Shown: piece after piece, positions 54,988 through 64,000 of the stretch
Layout of the letters: the number at the start of each line of letters is the position of its first letter
How positions within the stretch are numbered: position 1 is the stretch's first letter
Assembly: GCF_021603645.1 (NCBI RefSeq)
Contig: NZ_BQHJ01000002.1
Coordinates: forward strand, 620,001 to 684,000
DNA length: 64,000 nucleotides
DNA from: Pseudomonas pseudonitroreducens
Lineage (GTDB): Bacteria; Pseudomonadota; Gammaproteobacteria; Pseudomonadales; Pseudomonadaceae
Reading direction: 5' to 3'
Translations under genes and position numbers: made by a program
Notes under the pieces: generated by a model
Database searches by the model: none
Told to the model about the DNA's origin: nothing
What the model saw: the letters and a program-made list of their open reading frames with translations, nothing else

Positions 54988-57375
54988 ATGAAACGCACTT
55001 TGACTGTCCTCGCTGTCGTGGTCGCCGCTGCCGCGGCGGGCGCTGGCTGGTACCTGCATGGCAAACAGCCGGTACGCGACGGACAACTGTCCCTCGCCGG
55101 CCTTGCCAGCGAAGTCACGGTTCGCTACGACGAACGTGGCGTGCCGCATATCAAGGCTGGCAGTGAGGAGGACATGTACCGGGCGATTGGCTATGTCCAC
55201 GCCCAGGACCGCCTGTTCCAGATGGAAATCCTGCGACGCCTGTCCCGTGGCGAGCTGGCCGAGGTGCTCGGACCCAAGCTGGTGGATACCGACCGCATGT
55301 TCCGTAGCCTGCGCATCCGCGACCACGCGGCGGAGTACGTAAAGACGCAGGACAAGAATTCCCCGGCCTGGAAGGCGCTGGTCGCCTATCTGGACGGTGT
55401 CAACCAGTTCCAGGACAGCCACCCGCGCCCGGTGGAGTTCGACATACTCGGCATTCCCAAGCGCCCGTTCACCCCCGAGGACACCGTCAGCGTCGCCGGC
55501 TACATGGCCTACAGCTTCGCCGCCGCCTTCCGTACCGAACCGGTGCTGACCTACGTGCGCGACGAGCTGGGCGCGGACTACCTGAAAGTCTTCGACCTCG
55601 ACTGGCACCCCGAAGGCGTGATGACCCCCAAGGCACTGGCCGCTGCCGACTGGCAGGACCTGAGCGCCATCGCCCGCCTGAGCCATGCCGCGCTGGAAAA
55701 GGCCGGCCTGCCGCAGTTCGAGGGTAGCAACGCCTGGGCGGTGTCCGGCAGCCGCACGAAAAGCGGCAAGCCGCTGCTGGCGGGTGACCCGCACATCCGC
55801 TTCGCCGTACCGGCGGTGTGGTACGAGATGCAGGCCAGCGCGCCGGGCTTCGAGCTGTACGGCCACTACCAGGCGCTCAACCCGTTCGCCTCGCTGGGCC
55901 ACAACCTGCAGTTCGGCTGGAGCCTGACCATGTTCCAGAACGACGACGTCGATCTGGTCGCCGAGAAGGTCAACCCGGACAACCCCAACCAGGTCTGGTA
56001 CCACGGCCAGTGGGTCGACCTGAAGAGCGAGGAACAGAGCATCGCCGTGAAAGGCGAGGCGCCGGTGAAGATCACCCTGCGCAGCTCGCCCCACGGCCCG
56101 CTGGTCAACGACGCGCTGGGCACTGCCGCGGGCAAGACCCCGGTGGCCATGTGGTGGGCCTTCCTGGAGACGCAGAACCCGATCCTCGACGCCTTCTACG
56201 AGCTGAACCGTGCCGATACCCTGGCCAAGGCGCGCACCGCGGCTTCGAAGATCCAGTCGCCGGGCCTCAACGTGGTCTGGGCCAACGCCCGCGGCGACAT
56301 CGGCTGGTGGGCTTCGGCACAGTTGCCGGTGCGCCCGGACGGGGTCAACCCGAACTTCCTGCTCGACGGCGCCAGCGGCCAGGCCGACAAGACCGGCTTC
56401 TACCCCTTCAGCGAGAACCCGCAGGAAGAAAACCCGGCGCGCGGCTACATCGTCTCCGCCAATTTCCAGCCGGTACCGGCCAACGGCCGCCCGGTGCCGG
56501 GCTACTACAACCTGCCCGATCGCGGCCAGCAACTGAACAAGCGCCTGTCTGATGATTCGGTGAAATGGGATCTGCAGAACAGCCAGGCGCTGCAACTGGA
56601 CACCGCCACCGGCTACGGCCCGCGCATCCTCAAGCCATTGCTGCCGATCCTGCGCGAAGCGGCGGCAACCGACGAAGAGAAGGCGCTGGTGGACAACCTG
56701 GCCAACTGGCAGGGCGATCATCCGCTGGACTCGGTCACCGCCACGGTGTTCAACCAGTTGCTCTACCAGGTGGCCGACGGCGCCATGCGCGACGAAATGG
56801 GCGATGCCTTCTTCGACAACCTGCTCTCCACCCGCGTGCTCGACGTGGCCCTGCCGCGCCTGGCCGCAGACGAAAACTCGCCCTGGTGGGACAACCGCAA
56901 GACGCCACAGAAGGAAACCCGCACCGATATCGTCAAGGCCGCCTGGAAGGACAGCCTGGCGCACCTGCGCGCCAAACTCGGCCAGGACTCGAAGCAGTGG
57001 CAGTGGGGCAAGGCGCACACCCTCACCCATGGCCATCCGCTGGGCCAGCAGAAGCCGCTGGATCGCCTCTTCAACGTCGGCCCATTCGCCGCACCGGGCG
57101 GCCACGAGGTACCGAACAACCTGTCCGCCCGCGTCGGCCCGGCGCCGTGGCAGGTGGTCTACGGCCCCTCCACCCGTCGCCTGATCGACTTCGCCGACCC
57201 GGCTCATAGCCTGGGCATCAACCCGGTAGGCCAGAGCGGCGTGCCCTTCGACAAGCACTACGATGACCAGGCCGAGGCCTACATCGAAGGCCAGTACCTG
57301 CCACAGCACTACGATGACAACGAGGTGAAGGCCAACACCAAGGGCATCCTGCGACTGATCCCCGTCCGTCGCTGA
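54988..57375 (+). CDS. hacB: Penicillin-acylase family N-acyl-homoserine-lactone acylase HacB
   Basis: 795-aa Ntn hydrolase made as a precursor and self-cleaved to alpha and beta chains. N-terminal signal or anchor helix (VLAVVVAAAAAGAGWYLHG), alpha chain with GVPHIKAGSEEDMYRAIGYV and HAQDRLFQMEILRRLSRGEL, then the cleavage site and nucleophile Ser at about 247 (FEGSNAWAVSGSRT), and beta-chain residues GDPHIRFAVPAVWYEMQ and LSLTMFQNDD-type segments (WSLTMFQNDDVDLVAEK). Matches P. aeruginosa HacB (PA0305), which degrades acyl-homoserine lactones and some beta-lactams. Start chosen at MKRTL for the signal helix. Confidence 0.9.
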   Translation: MKRTLTVLAVVVAAAAAGAGWYLHGKQPVRDGQLSLAGLASEVTVRYDERGVPHIKAGSEEDMYRAIGYVHAQDRLFQMEILRRLSRGELAEVLGPKLVDTDRMFRSLRIRDHAAEYVKTQDKNSPAWKALVAYLDGVNQFQDSHPRPVEFDILGIPKRPFTPEDTVSVAGYMAYSFAAAFRTEPVLTYVRDELGADYLKVFDLDWHPEGVMTPKALAAADWQDLSAIARLSHAALEKAGLPQFEGSNAWAVSGSRTKSGKPLLAGDPHIRFAVPAVWYEMQASAPGFELYGHYQALNPFASLGHNLQFGWSLTMFQNDDVDLVAEKVNPDNPNQVWYHGQWVDLKSEEQSIAVKGEAPVKITLRSSPHGPLVNDALGTAAGKTPVAMWWAFLETQNPILDAFYELNRADTLAKARTAASKIQSPGLNVVWANARGDIGWWASAQLPVRPDGVNPNFLLDGASGQADKTGFYPFSENPQEENPARGYIVSANFQPVPANGRPVPGYYNLPDRGQQLNKRLSDDSVKWDLQNSQALQLDTATGYGPRILKPLLPILREAAATDEEKALVDNLANWQGDHPLDSVTATVFNQLLYQVADGAMRDEMGDAFFDNLLSTRVLDVALPRLAADENSPWWDNRKTPQKETRTDIVKAAWKDSLAHLRAKLGQDSKQWQWGKAHTLTHGHPLGQQKPLDRLFNVGPFAAPGGHEVPNNLSARVGPAPWQVVYGPSTRRLIDFADPAHSLGINPVGQSGVPFDKHYDDQAEAYIEGQYLPQHYDDNEVKANTKGILRLIPVRR

Positions 57376-57390
57376 GTCGCCTGCCGGAAA

Positions 57391-57419
57391 TGAAAAACCC
57401 CGCTCCTGCGGGGTTTTTC
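57391..57419 (+). terminator. Intrinsic terminator of hacB
   Basis: ACCCCGC-TCCT-GCGGGGT with AAAA before and TTTTT after (57394-57418), 16 bp downstream of the hacB stop. Likely bidirectional. Confidence 0.93.
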
Positions 57420-57442
57420 ATAGGTGCATGGTCAGAGAGTGT

Positions 57443-57525
57443 TGCGGGAGATGCCGAAGCTCCCTGGCGCGTTATTTCCCCAAGGGATAACGATCGGGGT
57501 GTTGTATTGGGCGCCGTCTCCCGCA
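57443..57525. other. Nested stem-loop region between hacB and spuH (candidate RNA)
   Basis: TGCGGGAGA (57443-57451) pairs perfectly with TCTCCCGCA (57517-57525); inside, GGCGC (57466-57470) pairs with GCGCC (57511-57515); innermost CGTTAT (57470-57475) pairs with ATAACG (57487-57492), closed by CCC/GGG. The region lies in the 410-bp gap between the hacB and spuH terminators and has no supported ORF. It could be a small RNA or a decayed repeat; strand is unknown. Confidence 0.35.
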
Positions 57526-57712
57526 CGGAGTGCCATAAGGCGTCACTGGAAGTTTGCCGGCGGCGCGGCCCGGTCCTGGTTCGGGGGGGTGACCGGACAA
57601 CGCATCCGAACACTTCAAGCGTAGTTCGCAATCAGCCGGGAGCGAGCCTTTGCGACCCACGGATTTTTCCGATAAATCCCGATTTTCCAAGCACTTCGGA
57701 ATAACGTGTATG

Positions 57713-57744
57713 CAAAAAACACGGGCCACCCGAAGGTGGCCCGT
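57713..57744 (-). terminator. Intrinsic terminator of the spu operon (after spuH)
   Basis: ACGGGCCACC-CGAA-GGTGGCCCGT (57721-57744) with an A6 tract at 57714-57719, which becomes a U run on the minus-strand transcript. It is 41 bp beyond the spuH stop. Confidence 0.93.
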
Positions 57745-57785
57745 GGTTCGACAATCGCCGGATTCAACCGGCCGACAAGACGGCG

Positions 57786-58658
57786 TCAGGCGGTGGCTGT
57801 CGAACCCTTCTGCCAATCGGTCGCATTGGACTCCATGGCTTCCTGGATCGCGCGCTTGCGACGCTCTTCGGCCTGGCGGGTGAAGTACCAGGCGAAGAAG
57901 GTGAACAGCGAAACGGTCAGCAGGATCAGGCTGGCTACGGCGTTGATCTCCGGCTTCACGCCCAGGCGTACGGCGGAGAACACTTCCATCGGCAGGGTGG
58001 TGGAGCCAGGGCCGGACACGAAGCTGGCCAGCACCAGGTCATCCAGCGACAGGGCGAAGGACATCATGCCGCCCGCCGCCAGCGACGGCGCGATCATCGG
58101 GATGGTGATCAGCATGAACACTTTCCAGGGCTTGGCGCCCAGGTCCATGGCCGCTTCCTCGATGGACAGGTCCAGTTCACGCAGGCGCGCCGACACCACC
58201 ACCGCCACGTAGGACGAGCAGAAGCTTGTGTGGGCGATCCAGATGGTCACGATGCCGCGTTCCTGCGGCCAGCCGATCAGCTGGGCCATGGCGACGAACA
58301 GCAGCAGCAGCGACAGACCGGTGATCACCTCGGGCATGACCAGCGGCGCGGTAACCATGCCGCCGAACAGCGTACGGCCACGGAAGCGCGGGATGCGGGT
58401 CAGCACGAAGGCCGCCAGGGTGCCCAGGGCCACCGAGGAGATCGCGGTGTAGCAGGCGATCTCCAGGGAGCGGAACACCGAACCGACGAGCTGCTGGTTG
58501 TCCAGCAGGCCGACGTACCACTTCACCGACCAGCCGCCCCAGACGGTCACCAGCTTGGAGCCGTTGAACGAGTAGATGACCAGGATGATCATCGGCACGT
58601 AGATGAAGAGCAGGCCCAACACCAGCATGATGTTGGAGAACGACCAACGCTTGTTCAT
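57786..58658 (-). CDS. spuH: Polyamine ABC permease SpuH (PotI-like)
   Basis: 290-aa permease, six helices (NIMLVLGLLFIYVPMIILVI...), EAA loop EAAMDLGAKPWKVFMLITIP and FSAVRLGVKPEINAVASLIL. Second permease of the SpuDEFGH putrescine/spermidine importer, last gene of the operon. Start overlaps spuG stop by 4 bp. An in-frame tail EERRKRAIQEAMESNATDWQ is typical of PotI. Confidence 0.95.
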   Translation of the reverse strand: MNKRWSFSNIMLVLGLLFIYVPMIILVIYSFNGSKLVTVWGGWSVKWYVGLLDNQQLVGSVFRSLEIACYTAISSVALGTLAAFVLTRIPRFRGRTLFGGMVTAPLVMPEVITGLSLLLLFVAMAQLIGWPQERGIVTIWIAHTSFCSSYVAVVVSARLRELDLSIEEAAMDLGAKPWKVFMLITIPMIAPSLAAGGMMSFALSLDDLVLASFVSGPGSTTLPMEVFSAVRLGVKPEINAVASLILLTVSLFTFFAWYFTRQAEERRKRAIQEAMESNATDWQKGSTATA

Positions 58659-59566
58659 ACCTTGCCCTCCAGCTCTTTAGCCTGGTTCTTGTTAAAGAGG
58701 ATGATGGGGATGATCAGGATTGCCAGCATCACCACGGCAAGGGCGGAAGCCACCGGCCAGTCACGGTTATTGAAGAACTCCTGCCACAGCACCTTGCCGA
58801 TCATCAGGGTCTCCGGGCCGCCGAGCAGTTCCGGGATCACGAACTCGCCCACCGCCGGGATGAACACCAGCATGCAGCCGGCGATGATGCCGTTCTTGGA
58901 CAGCGGTACGGTGATCTTCCAGAAGCTGGTGAAGCTGCGCGCGCCGAGGTCGGACGCGGCTTCCAGCAGGCTCATGTCGTGCTTCACCAGGTTGGCGTAG
59001 AGCGGCATGACCATGAACGGCAGGTACGAGTAGACGATACCGATGTACACCGCGAAGTTGGTGTTGAGGATCGTCAGTGGCTCGTTGATGATGCCCAGCC
59101 ACATCAGGAAGCTGTTGAGCAGGCCATTGTTGGACAGGATGCCCATCCACGCGTACACGCGGATCAGGATCGCCGTCCAGGTCGGCATCATGATCAGCAG
59201 CAGCAGGACGGTCTGCATTTCCTTGCTGGCGCGAGCGATGGCGTAGGCCATCGGGTATCCGATCACAAGGCAGAGGAAGGTGCTGATCGCCGCCATCTTC
59301 AGCGAGCCCAGGTAGGCGTCGATGTAGAGCGGGTCGTCCGTCAGCATCAGGTAGTTGCCCAGGTTCATCACGACCTGGAGCGTCTGGTCGGCGTACTGGA
59401 ACACTTCGGTGTACGGCGGAATGGCCACGTCCGCTGCCGCCAGACTGATCTTCAGCACGATGGCGAAGGGCAGCAGGAAGAACAGGAACAGCCAGAAGAA
59501 CGGCACACCGATCACGGCATGCCGGCCGTTCGGCAGGCGTTTCATGAGCGATTTGCTGATGTTCAT
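58655..59566 (-). CDS. spuG: Polyamine ABC permease SpuG (PotH-like)
   Basis: 303-aa permease with a short basic N-terminus (LMKRLPNGRHAVIGVPFFWL) and six helices; EAA loop EAASDLGARSFTSFWKITVP. With SpuH it forms the membrane channel of the polyamine importer. 4-bp overlaps with both spuF and spuH make the three genes translationally coupled. Confidence 0.95.
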   Translation of the reverse strand: MNISKSLMKRLPNGRHAVIGVPFFWLFLFFLLPFAIVLKISLAAADVAIPPYTEVFQYADQTLQVVMNLGNYLMLTDDPLYIDAYLGSLKMAAISTFLCLVIGYPMAYAIARASKEMQTVLLLLIMMPTWTAILIRVYAWMGILSNNGLLNSFLMWLGIINEPLTILNTNFAVYIGIVYSYLPFMVMPLYANLVKHDMSLLEAASDLGARSFTSFWKITVPLSKNGIIAGCMLVFIPAVGEFVIPELLGGPETLMIGKVLWQEFFNNRDWPVASALAVVMLAILIIPIILFNKNQAKELEGKV

Positions 59567-60717
59567 GATTGCAGTACCACACCGCTGTCGTCGTACCAGC
59601 TGATGTAAACCGGCTGGTCCCAGGTCGGGCGCGCGACGTGGCGCTCGGCGTTGGCCATGAAGGCCTGGACGATGAAGCCCGAGGCCAGCTTGATGTAGTA
59701 CACCGAATGACCGCCCAGGTAGGCGATGTCATGCACGGTGCCCTGGGCGACGTTGAAGCCTTCGTGTTCCAGGTTTTCCGGCTTCTGCGCACTGACCATG
59801 ACCTTTTCCGGACGCAGTGCGTAGGTCATGCGCTTGTTCTCGGCACGGGTGCTGATGCCGTGGCCGATGTAGATCGGGTTTTCCAGCTGCGGGCAGGCGA
59901 TGACCGCGTGGTCCTGCAGGTCCTCGACGATCTCGCCGTCGAACAGATTTACGTTGCCGATGAACTCGCAGATCAGGCGGCTGGCCGGCGTCTCGTAGAT
60001 GTCCATCGGGCTGCCGATCTGCTCGATGCAGCCCAGGTGCATGATGGCGATGCGCTGGGCCATGGTCATGGCCTCTTCCTGGTCGTGGGTCACCATCACG
60101 CAGGTCACGCCCACGCGCTCGATGATCTCCACCAGTTCCAGCTGCATCTGCGAACGCAGTTTCTTGTCCAGCGCGCCCATGGGCTCGTCGAGCAGCAGCA
60201 GCTTCGGACGCTTGGCCAGGGAGCGGGCCAGGGCCACGCGCTGACGCTGGCCACCGGAGAGCTGGTGCGGCTTGCGCTTGGCGTACTGGGTCATCTGCAC
60301 GAGCTTGAGCATCTCGTCGACGATCTTGTCGATCTCTGCCTTGGGCAGGCCGTCCTGCTTCAGGCCGAAGGCGATGTTCTGCGCCACGCTCATGTGGGGG
60401 AACAGGGCGTAGGACTGGAACATCATGTTGATCGGCCGCTCATAGGGCGGCAGGTCGGTAATGTCCTGGCCATCGAGGAAGATGCGACCTTCAGTGGGAC
60501 GCTCGAAACCAGCCAGCATGCGAAGCAGGGTCGACTTGCCCGAACCCGAACCACCGAGCAGGGCGAAGATCTCGCCTTTCTTGATGTCCAGGGACACGCT
60601 GTCCACAGCCAGCGTTTCGTCGAACTGCTTGCTGACCCGGTCGATTTTTACCAGAACCTCTTTCGGTTTCTGGTCGCCACTCAAGGCTTTCTTGTAGGCA
60701 CCGGAGGCTATTGCCAT
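59563..60717 (-). CDS. spuF: Polyamine ABC transporter ATPase SpuF (PotG-like)
   Basis: 384 aa from ATG 60717 (MAIASGAYKKALSGDQKPKE). Walker A GGSGSGKST (about 53-61), signature LSGGQRQRVALARSLA, Walker B LLLLDEPMGALD, H-loop MVTHDQEEA, then TOBE domain (about 300-380). Energises import through SpuGH with the binding proteins SpuD and SpuE. A hairpin-rich gap separates it from spuE. Confidence 0.95.
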   Translation of the reverse strand: MAIASGAYKKALSGDQKPKEVLVKIDRVSKQFDETLAVDSVSLDIKKGEIFALLGGSGSGKSTLLRMLAGFERPTEGRIFLDGQDITDLPPYERPINMMFQSYALFPHMSVAQNIAFGLKQDGLPKAEIDKIVDEMLKLVQMTQYAKRKPHQLSGGQRQRVALARSLAKRPKLLLLDEPMGALDKKLRSQMQLELVEIIERVGVTCVMVTHDQEEAMTMAQRIAIMHLGCIEQIGSPMDIYETPASRLICEFIGNVNLFDGEIVEDLQDHAVIACPQLENPIYIGHGISTRAENKRMTYALRPEKVMVSAQKPENLEHEGFNVAQGTVHDIAYLGGHSVYYIKLASGFIVQAFMANAERHVARPTWDQPVYISWYDDSGVVLQS

Positions 60718-60741
60718 TACCACAACTCCCAAATCATAGAG

Positions 60742-60867
60742 GCCCGGCCCCCGCGGCCGGGCATGCTTGGTATTACTCAGGGCTGGCGCAGTTTACGTGC
60801 GTCGGAAAACCTTTCGAGAGGCTCTCCGACGCTCCGTGCCCGCGCGGACGGATTTGGGGAAATCCGT
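60742..60867 (-). promoter_or_regulatory. Three hairpins in the spuE-spuF gap
   Basis: On the minus-strand transcript, in order after the spuE stop: ACGGATTT-GGGG-AAATCCGT (60848-60867), CGTCGGA / TCCGACG with an inner CCT/AGG stem (60800-60831) and GCCCGGCC / GGCCGGGC (60742-60762). All are perfect stems without U tracts, suiting 3'-end protection of spuE mRNA or partial attenuation before spuFGH. Confidence 0.6.
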
Positions 60868-60868
60868 C

Positions 60869-61993
<1,125 letters not shown>

Positions 61994-62116
61994 TCAGTCG
62001 GTTGCTGCCGGGGTTTCGACGGCCGGTCCGTGGGTAGCGCCGAACCCTTCATCAGCACGAGAGCGCCAGGGCTTGCGCAGCCATTCCACCGATGGAAGCT
62101 GTTTGTTGCTGCCGGT

Positions 62117-62181
62117 TGCGGCGAGGGAGGGAACTCCCCCGCCGCAGTTCCGGACCATCCGCTGCCGCACCAGGCGGCAGC
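62117..62181 (-). promoter_or_regulatory. Hairpins in the spuD-spuE gap
   Basis: GCTGCCGC / GCGGCAGC (62161-62168 / 62174-62181) starts 10 bp after the spuD stop; a second stem TGCGGCG / CGCCGCA (62117-62123 / 62140-62146) with inner GGGA/TCCC pairing follows. Neither has a U tract. They separate spuD from spuE. Confidence 0.6.
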
Positions 62182-62191
62182 GACTACCCGA

Positions 62192-63292
62192 TTACTTGCC
62201 GGACTTGATGGTGGTCCAGCTGCGGGTCATCAGACGCTGGGTCTTCGCCGGCAGGTCCGGGAAGGCGTACAGCTTCTTCATGGTTTCCGGAGTCGGATAC
62301 ACGCCCGGGTCGTTGCGGATAGCGTCGTTCACCATCGGGGTAGCCGCGGCGTTGCCGTTCGGGAACTGCACGACGTTGGTGATCTCGGACATGACGGCCG
62401 GCTCAAGCAGGAAGTTGATCCACTTCAGCGCAGCTTCCTGGTTCTCGGCATCCTTCGGAATGGCGACGGTGTCGAAGAACGCGCCGGCACCTTCCTTCGG
62501 AATGTTGTACTTCACAGTGACCTTGTTCTTGGCTTCTTCAGCGCGGGACTTGGCCTGGTACACGTCACCCGAGTAACCGATAGCCACGCAGATGTTGCCG
62601 TTGGCGATATCGGAAATGTACTTGGAGGAGTGGAAGTAGGAGATGTACGGACGAATCTTCAGGAACAGCGCTTCGGCTTCCTTCAGCTCTTTCGGGTCCT
62701 GGCTATCCGGCTTGTAACCCAGGTAGTGCAGGGCCGCCGGGAGCATTTCGGTCGGCGAGTCGAGGAAGCTCACGCCGCAGGCCTTCAGCTTCTGGATGTT
62801 TTCCGGCTTGAACACCAGATCCCAGGAGTCCACCGGGGCGTTGTCGCCCAGCGCGGCCTTGACCTTGTCCGGGTTGTAACCAATGCCGATGGTGCCCCAC
62901 ATGTAGGGGATCGCGTACTGGTTGCCCGGGTCGCTGATCTCCAGGGTCTTCATGATGTCCGGGTTCAGGTTCTTCCAGTTCGGCAGCTTGGACTTGTCCA
63001 GCGGCTGATACACGCCAGCCTTGATCTGCTTGGCGAGGAAGGAGTTGGACGGCACCACGATGTCGTAACCCGACTTGCCGGCCAGCAGCTTGGCTTCCAG
63101 CACTTCGTTGCTGTCGTAGACGTCGTAGACGACCTTGATTCCGGTTTCCTTGGTGAACTTGTCGACCGTGTCCGGCGCGATGTAGTCCGACCAGTTGTAG
63201 ACGTGCAGCACCTTGTCATCTGCCTGCGCCATACCAGCCACAGCGCCCGCCAGCGTTACAGCGAGCAGGGATTTGCCGAAGGTCTTGAACAT
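62192..63292 (-). CDS. spuD: Putrescine-binding protein SpuD
   Basis: 366 aa from ATG 63292 ([20 protein letters not shown]): signal peptide about 1-24, then PotF-like fold ([60 protein letters not shown]). SpuD prefers putrescine in P. aeruginosa. Contrast with SpuE at the WGT(I/N)G loop. Follows spuC on the same strand with about 118 bp between. Confidence 0.94.
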   Translation of the reverse strand: MFKTFGKSLLAVTLAGAVAGMAQADDKVLHVYNWSDYIAPDTVDKFTKETGIKVVYDVYDSNEVLEAKLLAGKSGYDIVVPSNSFLAKQIKAGVYQPLDKSKLPNWKNLNPDIMKTLEISDPGNQYAIPYMWGTIGIGYNPDKVKAALGDNAPVDSWDLVFKPENIQKLKACGVSFLDSPTEMLPAALHYLGYKPDSQDPKELKEAEALFLKIRPYISYFHSSKYISDIANGNICVAIGYSGDVYQAKSRAEEAKNKVTVKYNIPKEGAGAFFDTVAIPKDAENQEAALKWINFLLEPAVMSEITNVVQFPNGNAAATPMVNDAIRNDPGVYPTPETMKKLYAFPDLPAKTQRLMTRSWTTIKSGK

Positions 63293-63410
63293 GCGGGTAG
63301 CTCCAGTTGTTTTTCTTGATGTTCCGGGTGGCGTGGACATCTCCTTCCGTCACCACCCGGTGAGCCTGGCCAACGCACAGGCGCAGTCTGTCAAAGGTCC
63401 GGTGAAAGAC

Positions 63411-64000
63411 TCAAGACAGAACGGCTGCGGCGGTTTGATCGAGGCACTTGCGCGCCAGGGTGATCAGGTCATCGATCTGCGATTTCTCGATCACCAGCGG
63501 CGGCGAGATAATCATAGTGTCTCCCACCGCGCGCATGATCAGACCGTTGCGGAAGCAGTGCTCGCGGCACAGCATCCCGACACCCTTGCCTTCGAAGCGC
63601 TCGCGGGTCTTCTTGTTCTTCACCAGCTCCAGTGCTGCCACCAGGCCTACCCCACGGGCTTCGCCTACCAGGGGATGGTCGGCCAGCTCTTGCCAGCGCT
63701 GTTGCAAATACGGTGCCGTTTCGTTCTTCACGCGCTCTACGATCTTCTCTTCCCGCAGGATGCGGATGTTCTCCAGCGCCACCGCAGCGGCAACCGGGTG
63801 ACCAGAGTAAGTGAAGCCGTGGTAGAACTCCCCACCCTCATTCAGGGTATGGACGATCTCGTCGCGAACGATCACGCCGCCCATGGGGATGTAGCCGCTG
63901 GTCAGGCCCTTGGCGATCGGCATCAGGTCCGGGGCGTTGCCGAAGTACTGGCTGCCGAACCATTCACCGGTACGGCCGAAGCCGCAGATCACTTCGTCGG
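63411..64000 (-). CDS. spuC: Putrescine:pyruvate aminotransferase SpuC (C-terminal part)
   Basis: Class III PLP aminotransferase starting putrescine catabolism (putrescine plus pyruvate to 4-aminobutyraldehyde plus alanine). Only the last ~195 residues are in the window: the frame runs in from beyond 64000 with DEVICGFGRTGEWFGSQYFG (the DEV acidic residue that holds the PLP ring), the PLP lysine in LMPIAKGLTSGYIPMG, and the C-terminal domain to TGA at 63411. An ATG within the frame (63992) is not the real start. Upstream spuA/spuB are expected outside the window. Confidence 0.93.
   Translation of the reverse strand, partial: DEVICGFGRTGEWFGSQYFGNAPDLMPIAKGLTSGYIPMGGVIVRDEIVHTLNEGGEFYHGFTYSGHPVAAAVALENIRILREEKIVERVKNETAPYLQQRWQELADHPLVGEARGVGLVAALELVKNKKTRERFEGKGVGMLCREHCFRNGLIMRAVGDTMIISPPLVIEKSQIDDLITLARKCLDQTAAAVLS

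Noticed and set aside
54928-57309. 793-codon antisense frame over hacB
   Set aside because: Open only because of third-position G/C in hacB; no signal, domain or ribosome-binding support.
53831-57375. AraC regulator plus acylase as a new quorum-quenching island gained by transfer
   Set aside because: Base composition matches neighbours and the same pair is present in P. aeruginosa, so it is ancestral in this group.

Overview
The window is a GC-rich chromosomal segment of a Pseudomonas species. Nearly every gene has a clear counterpart in P. aeruginosa (PAO1 locus numbers below are from memory, not from a search). Gene content, the rimB-rimK, amgRS and spu loci, and Pseudomonas-type REP repeats (GTAGGAGCGAGCTTGCTCGCGA family) point to the P. 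aeruginosa / nitroreducens / citronellolis part of the genus. The gene order is not that of PAO1. No rRNA, tRNA, prophage, IS element or CRISPR array was seen.

Layout. (1) 1-20 kb matches the PAO1 region around PA5193-PA5210: hslO (cut by the window edge), a PAP2 phosphatase, hslR, rimB-rimK, ldcA, amgR-amgS, tex, a hotdog thioesterase, gshA, a ribosome-modulation-factor-like gene, argA, argE, a CYTH-CHAD triphosphatase and a lone GspE/PilB-type ATPase. An SPFH-NfeD membrane pair follows. (2) At about 20 kb, in a repeat-rich gap, the order jumps to the PAO1 PA0341-PA0299 region, which lies on the other side of the origin in PAO1. It reads lgt, a TauE permease, an NRDE protein, a diguanylate cyclase, ptsP, rppH, a HAD phosphatase, two DUF2269 membrane proteins, ilvA, rpiA, a DUF1508 protein and the autotransporter aminopeptidase aaaA. 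(3) 33-49 kb holds the calcium-response genes carP and carO with a carP paralogue, an AraC regulator, a polyamine-type ABC importer, an APC permease, an acetylpolyamine amidohydrolase, an FAH-family gene, and the metabolically coupled divergent pair D-2-hydroxyglutarate dehydrogenase / serA. (4) 48-57 kb has small secreted or conserved proteins, a prolyl-hydroxylase-like dioxygenase, an alpha/beta hydrolase, an AraC regulator and the acylase hacB. (5) 57.8-64 kb is the spu polyamine locus on the minus strand (spuC partial, spuD, spuE, spuF, spuG, spuH).

How the genes work together. Polyamine handling is the dominant theme: two complete ABC importers (35.9-39.7 kb and spuDEFGH), an APC permease, an acetylpolyamine deacetylase and a putrescine aminotransferase. 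A second theme is envelope and cation stress: amgRS, carO, carP and its paralogue, and a PAP2 enzyme. Both carO and carP are preceded by tandem TTAAG-type half-sites 11 bp apart, which fits BqsR/CarR control. A third theme is amino-acid and thiol metabolism: argA, argE, gshA, serA with D-2-hydroxyglutarate dehydrogenase, and ilvA.

The most interesting non-coding signals are a compact three-way-junction fold in front of the RMF-like gene, the TTAAG boxes, a 15-bp tandem direct repeat before the polyamine ABC operon, a 12-bp inverted repeat split by 104 bp in the serA divergent promoter region, and a nested fold between hacB and spuH. No wholly new multi-gene system was recognised.
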